DNA of 13,264 nucleotides from a candidate division CSSED10-310 bacterium (GTDB lineage: Bacteria; CSSED10-310; JAFGDC01): the NCBI GenBank assembly GCA_016932295.1, contig JAFGDC010000468.1, positions 1 to 13,264 of the forward strand, read 5' to 3'. Below the pieces are notes generated by a model. It made no database searches. It was not told where the DNA came from and saw only the letters and a program-made list of their open reading frames with translations. Positions within the stretch are counted from its first letter, which is position 1. Every line of letters starts with the position of its first letter. This document shows, one piece after another, positions 5,429 through 13,113 of the stretch. Made by a program: the position numbers and the translations under genes.

Positions 5429-7369
5429 ATGGTCATGAAGAATGGCAGGGAGAACGCCGGTCACGCCTGGTTGCTTCCCGTCTCGTGTCTGCTGCTGCTG
5501 TTCGTGATCTATACCCCAAGCCTGGATGCCTTTTTTGTTGCTGACGATTTTCATTATCTCCGCGCCTGGACACCTGGGGACATGGTCCGGAATTTCCTGT
5601 TCGGCCGCCATAAACTCTTTTTCCGTCCCCTCGTCGATCTGCTGCTGGCCGTGCAGTTCAGGCTTTTCAAGACCAATCAGGTGGGATATCACGCGGTCGG
5701 GTTGCTGCTGCACGCAGGCAACACCTGGCTGTTGTTCGGCATGCTCCGGCGCATCCTGCAGCGCGACCGGGCCGCGGTCACCGCGTTGCTGTTCCTTGTT
5801 TTCAGTTTGCATGTGAGGATCGTGCCCTGGCTGTCCAACCAGTTCGAACTCTGGGCCACATGTTTCACGTGGCTGGCCCTGACCTTCTGGCTGGATGCCG
5901 TGGCCGGCCGCGGGGGCGGCGGTCGCCGGGATGCGGGATGGATCTTGGGGTTGGCGGCGGCGGCGTTGCTCAGCAAGGGTACCGCCATCAGCCTGCCTGG
6001 TATCATGGCGGTTGTGTGGACCACGGTTCCGCGGCCGCGACGGTCCCGCCGCAGCCTTGCGATATTGGGCGCCACGGTGTTCGTGGTGGGTTTGTACTTG
6101 GTCTACCGCATGCTGGTACTCGGCGCGGTCGGCGTCTATGGCAATGCCACCCACCTGCGATTCGATGTCACCATCCCGCTGCATCTGGTGGATTACCTGG
6201 TGACCATCTGCGCCTCTCTTGTTCCACTGGCGGCTCCCTGGGATCGAGTGCTCGGCGCTTTGCTGCTCATCGGTCTGTCATATGCCGCATTCATTCGTCC
6301 CCGGACGGCGGCCTTGCTGGGCGCGGCGATCATCGCCCTGCTCCCGGCCGCCAACCTGACCGGCTGGCGATTCATGTATCCTGCCGCTGGGTATCTGCTG
6401 GCGGCGCTCGTCAGCGTCGCACCCGCGGGATTGTTCCGGATGCCATGGCGCCGCCTGGGGATCGCCGCGCTCACCGTGCTGATGGTGATCCAATCGGTGG
6501 TGGTGCTTCGTTTTGCGCCTCGCTGGTTCCTGGCGGGCCGAGCCGTCCGCGATCTGCCGTTCCAGGTGCGGGAGTACGATCATCTTGAAACCAGTGACGT
6601 GCGCCTGTTTTTCCTCGACCTGCCGGCGGAGCGGGATGGGGTTCATGTCTTTCGGAAGGGTATCGCGGTGCATGGCATTTGCATGATGGTGCTGTCCATA
6701 CCCCGCATGAAATCATTCGGAATAGAATGGAGCGACCTGGCGCGGATTCCTTCGCCGCCTTCCGGGGTCACCTACCATTTTTTCCAGTGGACCCCCAGCC
6801 ATGTGACCCCGCGGCTTGATCTGGATCGACTGTTTCGAAGCTACGGGTCCTATCTGGAAACGCACCTGGCCACCGGGATGTCCTGGGATTTCAAGCGGTC
6901 GTCCGAGCGCGCCGCCTGGAGTTTCTCCCCAGATCTGGTCGAGACCCCTGGTGATGTGTCCTGGCGACATGCCTCGGTGGGTGGCGATCCGTACCTGGTC
7001 TGCAATGGCCTGGCCGTCGATCCCCGGACCATCAGTTCCGTGCGGCTCACCATGGCGATCCAGGACGGCGGCCGCGGCGTGCAGGGAAGGATCTACTGGA
7101 CCACGGACAGCGATTCGAACTGGGACGAACGAAAGAGCCTGCCATTTCCCCTGCGGTCCGATGCCGGGCTCCATGCCTATGAAATTCCCTTGATAGCCGC
7201 TTCCGCCTGGCTTGATGGCGGTCTGTTGACCGGGTTGCGGGTGGATCCGACGACCATCCCGGGTCGGCTCACCATTGAATCCATCGAATTGCTTCCTCCT
7301 CTGCCGTTCGGCGAATTTCAGACCGGGATCCCCCTGGAGTTCCCCACCTATCTCCAGCAATCCTTGTAA
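5429..7369 (+). CDS. GT-C-type integral membrane glycosyltransferase with C-terminal beta-sandwich-like domain
   Basis: The 646-residue product starts at ATG 5429; ATG 5435 is an alternative, and neither has a strong RBS. An N-terminal membrane span (about 13-30) is followed by an extracytoplasmic ADDFHYL with Asp39-Asp40. This fits the acidic motif in the first loop of GT-C enzymes, which use lipid-phosphate-linked sugars. FFRPLVDLL and GYHAVGLLLHAGNTWLLF match the RPL and gYH..NllLHa signature of PMT/TMTC-like families. About ten hydrophobic spans continue to roughly residue 365. Residues 370-480 are soluble. Residues about 485-640 form a beta-rich region (RIYWTTDSDSNW, AYEIPL, LTGLRVDP, RLTIESIELLP) that looks like a carbohydrate-binding sandwich fused to the transferase. 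It likely glycosylates a protein or envelope glycan at the periplasmic face; donor and acceptor are unknown. Confidence 0.85.
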   Translation: MVMKNGRENAGHAWLLPVSCLLLLFVIYTPSLDAFFVADDFHYLRAWTPGDMVRNFLFGRHKLFFRPLVDLLLAVQFRLFKTNQVGYHAVGLLLHAGNTWLLFGMLRRILQRDRAAVTALLFLVFSLHVRIVPWLSNQFELWATCFTWLALTFWLDAVAGRGGGGRRDAGWILGLAAAALLSKGTAISLPGIMAVVWTTVPRPRRSRRSLAILGATVFVVGLYLVYRMLVLGAVGVYGNATHLRFDVTIPLHLVDYLVTICASLVPLAAPWDRVLGALLLIGLSYAAFIRPRTAALLGAAIIALLPAANLTGWRFMYPAAGYLLAALVSVAPAGLFRMPWRRLGIAALTVLMVIQSVVVLRFAPRWFLAGRAVRDLPFQVREYDHLETSDVRLFFLDLPAERDGVHVFRKGIAVHGICMMVLSIPRMKSFGIEWSDLARIPSPPSGVTYHFFQWTPSHVTPRLDLDRLFRSYGSYLETHLATGMSWDFKRSSERAAWSFSPDLVETPGDVSWRHASVGGDPYLVCNGLAVDPRTISSVRLTMAIQDGGRGVQGRIYWTTDSDSNWDERKSLPFPLRSDAGLHAYEIPLIAASAWLDGGLLTGLRVDPTTIPGRLTIESIELLPPLPFGEFQTGIPLEFPTYLQQSL

Positions 7370-7563
7370 CGCCTGGATTTGCGCCGCCCGGTGACGCGCT
7401 GTGGAAGGCCGTGACGTACCGTGGTTCACGATGACTGGACAGGTACATGTCAAAGAGTCCGAGCAAGAAAAGTGAAAATCGTACTTGTGTCTTCCTTGCA
7501 CTAACTGTAAAAATATCTTACGTTGGATCAGGGTGTTCTTGGAGCGCAGATAAGGGGTAGTAC
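7370..7563 (+). promoter_or_regulatory. Intergenic region with probable promoter of the giant regulator gene
   Basis: These 194 bases have no gene. A 5-bp inverted repeat CGTGA/TCACG with 11 bases between lies at 7410-7430. The right end is AT-rich. Possible promoter pairs are TTGCAC (7496-7501) with TACGTT 17 bases on, or TTGTGT with the TAAAAA run 17 bases on. Both are mediocre, so the exact promoter is uncertain. AAGGGG at 7552-7557, six bases before the ATG, is a good RBS and fixes the start at 7564. Confidence 0.4.
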
Positions 7564-10500
7564 ATGGAACGGATATTGAGTGGCAAGTTTCAGATCATCG
7601 AGGAACTCAAGCCTGGTGGATGGGGTAGCATCGTCCGGGTGAGGGATCTGGTGGACGGGTGTGAAAAGGCGGTGAAGGTTGCGGGGAGCGAGGAGGAGGA
7701 GCGGTGTCTGCTGCAGGAATTCAAGATACTGTGCCAGCTGCGGCATCCGAATGTGGTCACTGCGTATGATCTCTACCGATTCGGCAGTGACGGCGCGTTT
7801 TACACGATGGAGTATCTGGATGGCTGGCCGTTGGACCAGGTGATCGATCCAAACAGTTTCAACGCCGGCTTGGCGTACGATCTGTTTTTGCAGTTGATGA
7901 GGGCACTTCGGTACATCCATTCGCGTGGATTCATTCATGCCGATATTTGTCCGGGAAATGTGATGGTGCTTCGTCAGAGCGATCCCCTGGGGGTGGTGCA
8001 TCACCGTGCCAAGATCATCGATTTCGGCCTGTCACATTCCGTGTACGACACGTACGCGGAGGGGGTGCCACGCTTGCAGGGCAACGTGGTGTACATGCCT
8101 CCGGAGATGCATACGGGAGCGCCCTTCGACACCCGTGGTGATTTGTACTCGCTGGGGGTTTTGATGTATGAGACCGTGACCGGCGTGAATCCCTTCCTGC
8201 ATGCCGAGATCAAGGATGTGGTGCATGCGCATCTCACCAGGCAGGTGCCGGCAGCCAGGAAGGCGAATCCTGATGTGCCGATCCGGTTGAGCGCGATTAT
8301 CGACCGGTTGCTGGCCAAGGATCCCGGTTTGCGTTACCAGACCGCGGAGGAGGTGATCCAGGATTTGTTGACGCCGTCGCGGGCGTCCCGTCACGATGCG
8401 GAGAGTGTTGTTCTGTATGAAAGCCCCTTGATCGGCCGGCGTCGGGAGATGGAGTATCTTGGCGCTCGGCTGGAGCATGCGCAGCACGGAAATTTCAATG
8501 TAGTGGGTATCCGGGCTGATGAGGGTGTGGGGAAACGACGTTTGCTGCGCCATTTCCGCTGCATGGCTCAGCAGGAGGGTGCGCGGGTGTATCAGGGGGG
8601 GGGAGGGCAGCAGCCCAATGCCGCCTTCAGCACCCTCAAGGGCATGATCAGACAGATTCTGTTGGATCGAGGCGAAGCCGGCCGGCGGTTTTACCATGAG
8701 CATCGGTCTTTGTTGGTGCGGCTCATCGGCGACCTGGACGGTACTGACAGCGGTCCTGGTCCGGACCGTGGCGAGGTGCAGGAAACCGATCGCAACCGTT
8801 ACCTGCTGTATGACCTGTTGTTCGCGTTCATCATCGAATCCGCATCGCTGCATCGGATCGCCGACAATCGTCATGCCGGGATGGTCATACTTTTCGAGGA
8901 TTTCCGGCGCCTGGATCACAGCACCGTGGATTTCCTTTCCTTCATCATCCGGCAGGGATTACTGGAGCAGGAACGGAAAGCCATGGGTGGCGGTGTGATA
9001 CCCTTGATGATCGTGTTCGGAGTGGATGTCGCCAGTGCCGGTGAACTGACCATCGGTGACGGTGTGGAATGGATGGATCTACGGCCGCTGTCCGCCGAAG
9101 ATGCCGTCGCCATGGCCGGGTATATCATGGGAACGGATCGATTGCCGGAAGAGCTGGTGGAAAACCTGATGACGCTGACCAGCGGGGTGCCGTTGTTCAT
9201 CGAGGAACTGTTGTATACCCTGGCCGAAGAGCAGGTGTTGGTGCAACGCAAGGGGCGTCTGCAGTTGAAGGGGAAGCGTGAGCAGTTCCTGCAGCGTCCG
9301 ATATCCATGGAGCGTTTCATCGACCATCGCCTGGAACTGCTGGATGACGAGGATATGGAAGTTGCCCGGCAGGTGGCGATTTTCGCCACCGGGTTCGCTC
9401 TGGATGACCTGGTTGCGGTGGCTGGAGAGGATATCAAGGATCCTCTCGGCACGTTGAATCACTTACGGGATCTTCACATTCTTGACGGCAATCTGGAAGG
9501 CGCTGAGTTGCGCTATACGTTCTCGTTTCCGCTGATGCGGGAGCGGATTTACCAGTCGATACCCGAGGAACTCGTCTTTCAATATCACAAGCGGGCGGCG
9601 CGGTATTTCGAGGCGGTGGCGGCACAGACCAAGCGGGACATGACCTACCAGTTGGCCTACCACTTTCCGCGTGCCGGCAACAAGAAACGGGGCAGTGAAT
9701 ACGCCCTGCAGGCGGCATTGAAAGCCGAGCGTGCCTTTTCGTACGATGTGGCGGTGGACTTTTTCATCGCCGCCCTGGATCTATTGGAGGATGGCGGTGG
9801 CTTGAAGCAGCGTTTCGAGATCATGGCTCACATCGCCGATGTGCTCATCAGGAAGGGATCATACAGCAAGGCTCTCGAATGGTTCGAGACCGCCGATGCA
9901 CTGGTGCGGGATCGAAAATTCCCCATGGCGCGCCTGTGCGACCTTTACCAGCGCATGGCGCAGTTGCATATCCGCCAGGGCGCCTATGCCGAAGCGCAGC
10001 GCCGCCTGGACAAGGCGCTGCGGATTGTTCCCGAATGGCACGAGTATCGTGAAGGTGTGGCGGCTCGTATCCAACTGGCCAACATGGAATACCTGCAAGG
10101 CAATTACGACAAGGCCATGGAGCTGTGCCGGGAAACCTTCGAGAAATACAAATGGCAGGGCAACGAAATCGAGCTGTCGAGGTTGTATAACCTGATGGGC
10201 ATGATCTTGCAGCTCAAGGAAAAATGGGGGGAGGCTCAGAACTATTATGAACGTGCCCTGGCGCTGCTCGATCCCCAGGTGTATCCCGCCTATGCCGGCG
10301 CTTGCCTGGTGAATATTGGCAACATCCATTTCCTTCAGGGTCGTACCGATCTGGCCAGAAAAAGCTTCGAGGATGCCATCGAAATCGTGCGGAAAACCGG
10401 TGATGTCTTTACGTTGGCCCACACCTATCGCAATTTCGCCATCGAACTGCGACGAATGGGTGAGTTGGACGAATCATCTCACTACCTGACCCTGGCCATG

Positions 10501-12828
10501 GATCTCGCCGAGAAGGTGGGGGAGTCTTTCCTGCAGGGTCAGATTCTGATCGCCATGAGCAATCTGGCCGCCGATCAAGCCCAGTGGAAAAAGGCCAAGG
10601 AGATGCTGCTGCGGGCCAAGGGGCTGGCCAGAGAACAGGAGGACGACACCACGCTGGCCATGATCCTGGTCAACCTCGGCGGCATGGAGGAAAAGCTGGG
10701 ACGGCTGGACAAGGCACTGGAACATTATCGCGAAAGTTTGAGCATCCGTGAACGGATCGGCAATCTGGTAGGCATTGCCAGGATTTACGCCAACATGGCG
10801 CTCATCTACATGGATCGCAAGGAGTATGATACCGCCAATCAGCTCCTGGAGGATGCCAGGCAGTTGCTGATGACCAACGAGGCAGACAACATCGTCGACT
10901 TGATCCCGGTCTACCTGCGCTCCGGCGCCGTGCGTCTCGCCCAGAAACGTATTGGTGAAGCCGAAGAACTGGCCCGCAAGGCGATGGAACTGGCGGAACG
11001 AGCCGGCTTGGCCGATCGCAGGGCCAAGGTCTTGCACCTCCTCGGCAAGATCAGCATGGAAAAGAACGACCATGTGACAGCCACCGACCAGTTGTATGAA
11101 GCGCTTCGCATCTTCATGGAATTAAAGAATTCCTACCGCCAGTCCCTGGTACAGATGACCCTGGCGAAGCTGTTCGGGCTGCGGGGTGATTTCGAGAAGG
11201 CGCTGCGCCACGTCACCTTCGCACAGGAAACCTTCCTGCGTCTCAATGACAGCTTACGCCAGGAGGAAGCCAGCGAACTGCTGGAAACGATTCGCTCACA
11301 GATGAAGAGCCCCAGCCTTAGCTTCGATTCATTCGGACTGCTGGAAGTCATGGGGAAGATCGCGGAAATCCTCAAATCCATCGGCAACACCGAGGAGATG
11401 CTCGAGCAAATCCTGGATCAAGGACTCACCTTTGTCGGTGCGGAACGCGGTATCATCTTCCTGCGCAGCCTCCAGACCGGTGAACTCTACCCCACGGTGC
11501 AGCGCAACCTGGACAAGGCGACCCTGATGGACCTCACCTATAGCATCGGTATCCTGAATTCCACCATGGAACGGAACGACATGGTGTTCTCCAATGACGC
11601 CCGTAATGATGGACGGTTCCGCGACTTCCAGTCCATCAGCATCCTCAACATCCTCTCCCTCTGCAGCCTGCCCCTGGTGGTGGACGACGAGGTGATCGGG
11701 GTGCTCTACGTCGATACCAGGCGCCACATGAACCTTTTCACCGACCGGGATCGCATGTTTCTGCGCAGCTTCGCCGACCTGGCCGCGGCATTCATCATGA
11801 AATCACATTTCTACCAGCAGCAGCAGCGCGAGTTCATCGCACTCAAACAGTCGGTGGAGGATGAATACAAGTTCCACAATAGTATCATCGGCCGCTCAGA
11901 GCCAATGCGGCACATTTTCAAACAGCTCGACACCATCAGTTCCCAGCGCAATCCCGTCCTGCTTATCGGCGAACCAGGTACCGGCAAGAGTCTTATCGCC
12001 CAGGCGATCCATCATAACAGCGGCCGCCAGGATGGTCCGTTCCACACCGTCAACTGCGCCGCCCTCACCGGGTCGCTTCTGGAATCGGAGTTGTTCGGCT
12101 ACAAGAAGGGTGTTCTGCCCACCGCTTATCACGATCATCCTGGTGCTTTCGAATTGGCCAAGGGCGGCTCCTTGTTCCTCAACGAGATCAGCGAACTGAG
12201 CAATGAAGCCCAGGCCAAGCTGCTGGAAGCCATCGAACATGGCACCATCCACCGCTATGGAGCCAACGGTGCCGTGGAAGTGGATGTGCGCATCATTGCC
12301 GCCAGTGCAAAAGATCTCCAGGAACTGGTGGAAACGGGCACCTTTCGCCGTGACCTGTTCTATGTGCTCAACCTGTTCACCATCAATGTGCCGCCCCTGC
12401 GCGAGCGCGTCGAGGATCTCCCCCTGCTTGCCACGGAATTCCTGTTCACCTTCCGGGAAAAATACAGCAAGGACATCCAGGGTTTCTCCCAGGATGCGCT
12501 GGACGCTCTGACCCACTATGAATGGCCAGGCAACATCCGTGAACTCGAGAACGCCATCCAGTATGCGGTACTGTTCGGCAAAACCCCCATCCTGCGCCGC
12601 CGTGATTTGCCCAGGAACTTCCAGGGCAGCCGCGAACATGCCAGGTATGCCCCAGACGCCCTCGATCTCCGCTCCCTCAAAGAAGTGGAAAGTGAACACA
12701 TACGACGAGCCTATGAATACACCGGCGGCAAAAAAATCGAAACCTGTCAGCTCCTTGGTATCTCCCGTCCAACCCTGGATCGAAAACTGAAAGTCTATGG
12801 TATAAAAAAATCACAACTAAGGAAATGA
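7564..12828 (+). CDS. Giant regulator: Ser/Thr kinase - AAA_16 ATPase - TPR - GAF - sigma54-type AAA+ - Fis-type HTH
   Basis: This 1754-residue protein has no signal peptide or membrane span and is probably cytosolic. Residues 8-270 are a protein kinase domain: Gly-rich loop PGGWGSIV, Lys38, Glu52, the HADICPGN catalytic loop with Asp127 and Asn132, DFG at 153-155, PPE at 179-181 and DLYSLGV. The loop Lys is Cys129 and the HRD Arg is Ala126. Residues about 286-690 form a STAND/AAA_16-like module with P-loop ADEGVGKR (318-325), Walker B-like VILFED (441-446) and TSGVPLFIEELL. The P-loop Ser/Thr is Arg325. About twelve TPR repeats fill 750-1230, for example 873-903 and 912-943. A GAF domain spans 1260-1410. 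Residues 1441-1680 are a sigma54-activator-type AAA+ domain: Walker A GEPGTGKS is intact, the GAFTGA loop reads GVLPTA (1516-1521), Walker B is LFLNE with Asn1540, Arg1595 is kept, the second Arg finger is Val1601, and WPGNIRELENAI is kept. A Fis-type HTH (1710-1746, LLGISRPTLDRKLKVYGI) closes the protein. The likely role is integrating a ligand or protein signal with DNA binding; target genes are unknown. Confidence 0.93.
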   Translation: MERILSGKFQIIEELKPGGWGSIVRVRDLVDGCEKAVKVAGSEEEERCLLQEFKILCQLRHPNVVTAYDLYRFGSDGAFYTMEYLDGWPLDQVIDPNSFNAGLAYDLFLQLMRALRYIHSRGFIHADICPGNVMVLRQSDPLGVVHHRAKIIDFGLSHSVYDTYAEGVPRLQGNVVYMPPEMHTGAPFDTRGDLYSLGVLMYETVTGVNPFLHAEIKDVVHAHLTRQVPAARKANPDVPIRLSAIIDRLLAKDPGLRYQTAEEVIQDLLTPSRASRHDAESVVLYESPLIGRRREMEYLGARLEHAQHGNFNVVGIRADEGVGKRRLLRHFRCMAQQEGARVYQGGGGQQPNAAFSTLKGMIRQILLDRGEAGRRFYHEHRSLLVRLIGDLDGTDSGPGPDRGEVQETDRNRYLLYDLLFAFIIESASLHRIADNRHAGMVILFEDFRRLDHSTVDFLSFIIRQGLLEQERKAMGGGVIPLMIVFGVDVASAGELTIGDGVEWMDLRPLSAEDAVAMAGYIMGTDRLPEELVENLMTLTSGVPLFIEELLYTLAEEQVLVQRKGRLQLKGKREQFLQRPISMERFIDHRLELLDDEDMEVARQVAIFATGFALDDLVAVAGEDIKDPLGTLNHLRDLHILDGNLEGAELRYTFSFPLMRERIYQSIPEELVFQYHKRAARYFEAVAAQTKRDMTYQLAYHFPRAGNKKRGSEYALQAALKAERAFSYDVAVDFFIAALDLLEDGGGLKQRFEIMAHIADVLIRKGSYSKALEWFETADALVRDRKFPMARLCDLYQRMAQLHIRQGAYAEAQRRLDKALRIVPEWHEYREGVAARIQLANMEYLQGNYDKAMELCRETFEKYKWQGNEIELSRLYNLMGMILQLKEKWGEAQNYYERALALLDPQVYPAYAGACLVNIGNIHFLQGRTDLARKSFEDAIEIVRKTGDVFTLAHTYRNFAIELRRMGELDESSHYLTLAMDLAEKVGESFLQGQILIAMSNLAADQAQWKKAKEMLLRAKGLAREQEDDTTLAMILVNLGGMEEKLGRLDKALEHYRESLSIRERIGNLVGIARIYANMALIYMDRKEYDTANQLLEDARQLLMTNEADNIVDLIPVYLRSGAVRLAQKRIGEAEELARKAMELAERAGLADRRAKVLHLLGKISMEKNDHVTATDQLYEALRIFMELKNSYRQSLVQMTLAKLFGLRGDFEKALRHVTFAQETFLRLNDSLRQEEASELLETIRSQMKSPSLSFDSFGLLEVMGKIAEILKSIGNTEEMLEQILDQGLTFVGAERGIIFLRSLQTGELYPTVQRNLDKATLMDLTYSIGILNSTMERNDMVFSNDARNDGRFRDFQSISILNILSLCSLPLVVDDEVIGVLYVDTRRHMNLFTDRDRMFLRSFADLAAAFIMKSHFYQQQQREFIALKQSVEDEYKFHNSIIGRSEPMRHIFKQLDTISSQRNPVLLIGEPGTGKSLIAQAIHHNSGRQDGPFHTVNCAALTGSLLESELFGYKKGVLPTAYHDHPGAFELAKGGSLFLNEISELSNEAQAKLLEAIEHGTIHRYGANGAVEVDVRIIAASAKDLQELVETGTFRRDLFYVLNLFTINVPPLRERVEDLPLLATEFLFTFREKYSKDIQGFSQDALDALTHYEWPGNIRELENAIQYAVLFGKTPILRRRDLPRNFQGSREHARYAPDALDLRSLKEVESEHIRRAYEYTGGKKIETCQLLGISRPTLDRKLKVYGIKKSQLRK
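8595..8603 (+). repeat. Run of nine G inside the regulator gene
   Basis: Nine consecutive G at 8595-8603 encode part of a Gly344-Gly347 run in the AAA_16 region, followed by AGGG. Slippage by one base would shift the frame and cut the 1754-residue protein to a kinase-only fragment of about 350 residues. Confidence 0.8.
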
Positions 12829-12853
12829 CCATACCGGAAACACCTTCTCATGT

Positions 12854-12885
12854 GTAACCATTTATTGCGTGTAAAACGTGGTTAC
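12854..12885. repeat. Inverted repeat GTAACCA / TGGTTAC
   Basis: GTAACCA at 12854-12860 and TGGTTAC at 12879-12885 are perfect reverse complements 18 bases apart. They begin about 25 bases after the regulator stop. A near-copy of the right arm with flank, GTGGTAACAT at 12950-12959 versus GTGGTTACAT at 12878-12887, matches in nine of ten positions. This suggests a recurring protein-binding half-site. Confidence 0.5.
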
Positions 12886-12905
12886 ATGGCGGCATTTCCG
12901 CGAAT

Positions 12906-12946
12906 CGATCATTGATTGTCAATGGTTCATCGCCGTTGCGATCATT
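12906..12946 (+). repeat. Direct repeat CGATCATT, 33 bases apart
   Basis: CGATCATT occurs at 12906-12913 and again at 12939-12946. The spacing of 33 bases is about three helical turns. Between and overlapping them lies ATTGA-TTG-TCAAT (12911-12923), a palindrome with 5-bp arms. Confidence 0.4.
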
Positions 12947-12950
12947 TCAG

Positions 12951-12969
12951 TGGTAACATTTTTTTACCA
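12951..12969. repeat. Short hairpin TGGTAA / TTACCA with T-rich loop
   Basis: TGGTAA at 12951-12956 pairs with TTACCA at 12964-12969 across a 7-base loop ending in a T-run. It is AU-rich and weak as a terminator. It overlaps the GTGGTAACAT element related to the inverted repeat at 12854-12885. Confidence 0.4.
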
Positions 12970-13113
12970 TTATAGATTCCCATAGAAATCAATAATTTAT
13001 ATTGCTTCACTGGTGGAATCCGGGTAATCAATGACTTGGAAGTCCCCGGTTCCTTCATCGATGATTCTCGTTCGGTGGGGGAATGCAACTTATCTGATTT
13101 GAGGAGGAAGGCT

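Larger units (their letters stand above)
12829..13113. other. 285-base intergenic region with several small repeats upstream of a secreted-protein gene
   Basis: There is no gene here. The 5' half holds several short repeats, listed separately. The sequence is AT-rich from 12950 to 13010. A possible promoter is TTGTCA at 12916-12921 with GATCAT at 12940-12945, 18 bases apart; both are partial matches. No convincing terminator follows the giant regulator gene. Confidence 0.5.

Noticed and set aside
5411..7501. Long minus-strand frames opposite the glycosyltransferase gene
   Set aside because: Gln/Gly/Arg/His-rich shadows of a hydrophobic membrane protein; no start signals and no domain motifs.
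12886..12901. Sigma54-like -24/-12 element upstream of the secreted-protein gene
   Set aside because: GG and GC have the right 10-base spacing, but the -24 and -12 boxes otherwise fit poorly (CCGC instead of TTGC), it lies over 200 bases from the start codon, and the adjacent AAA+ domain lacks the sigma54 contact loop.
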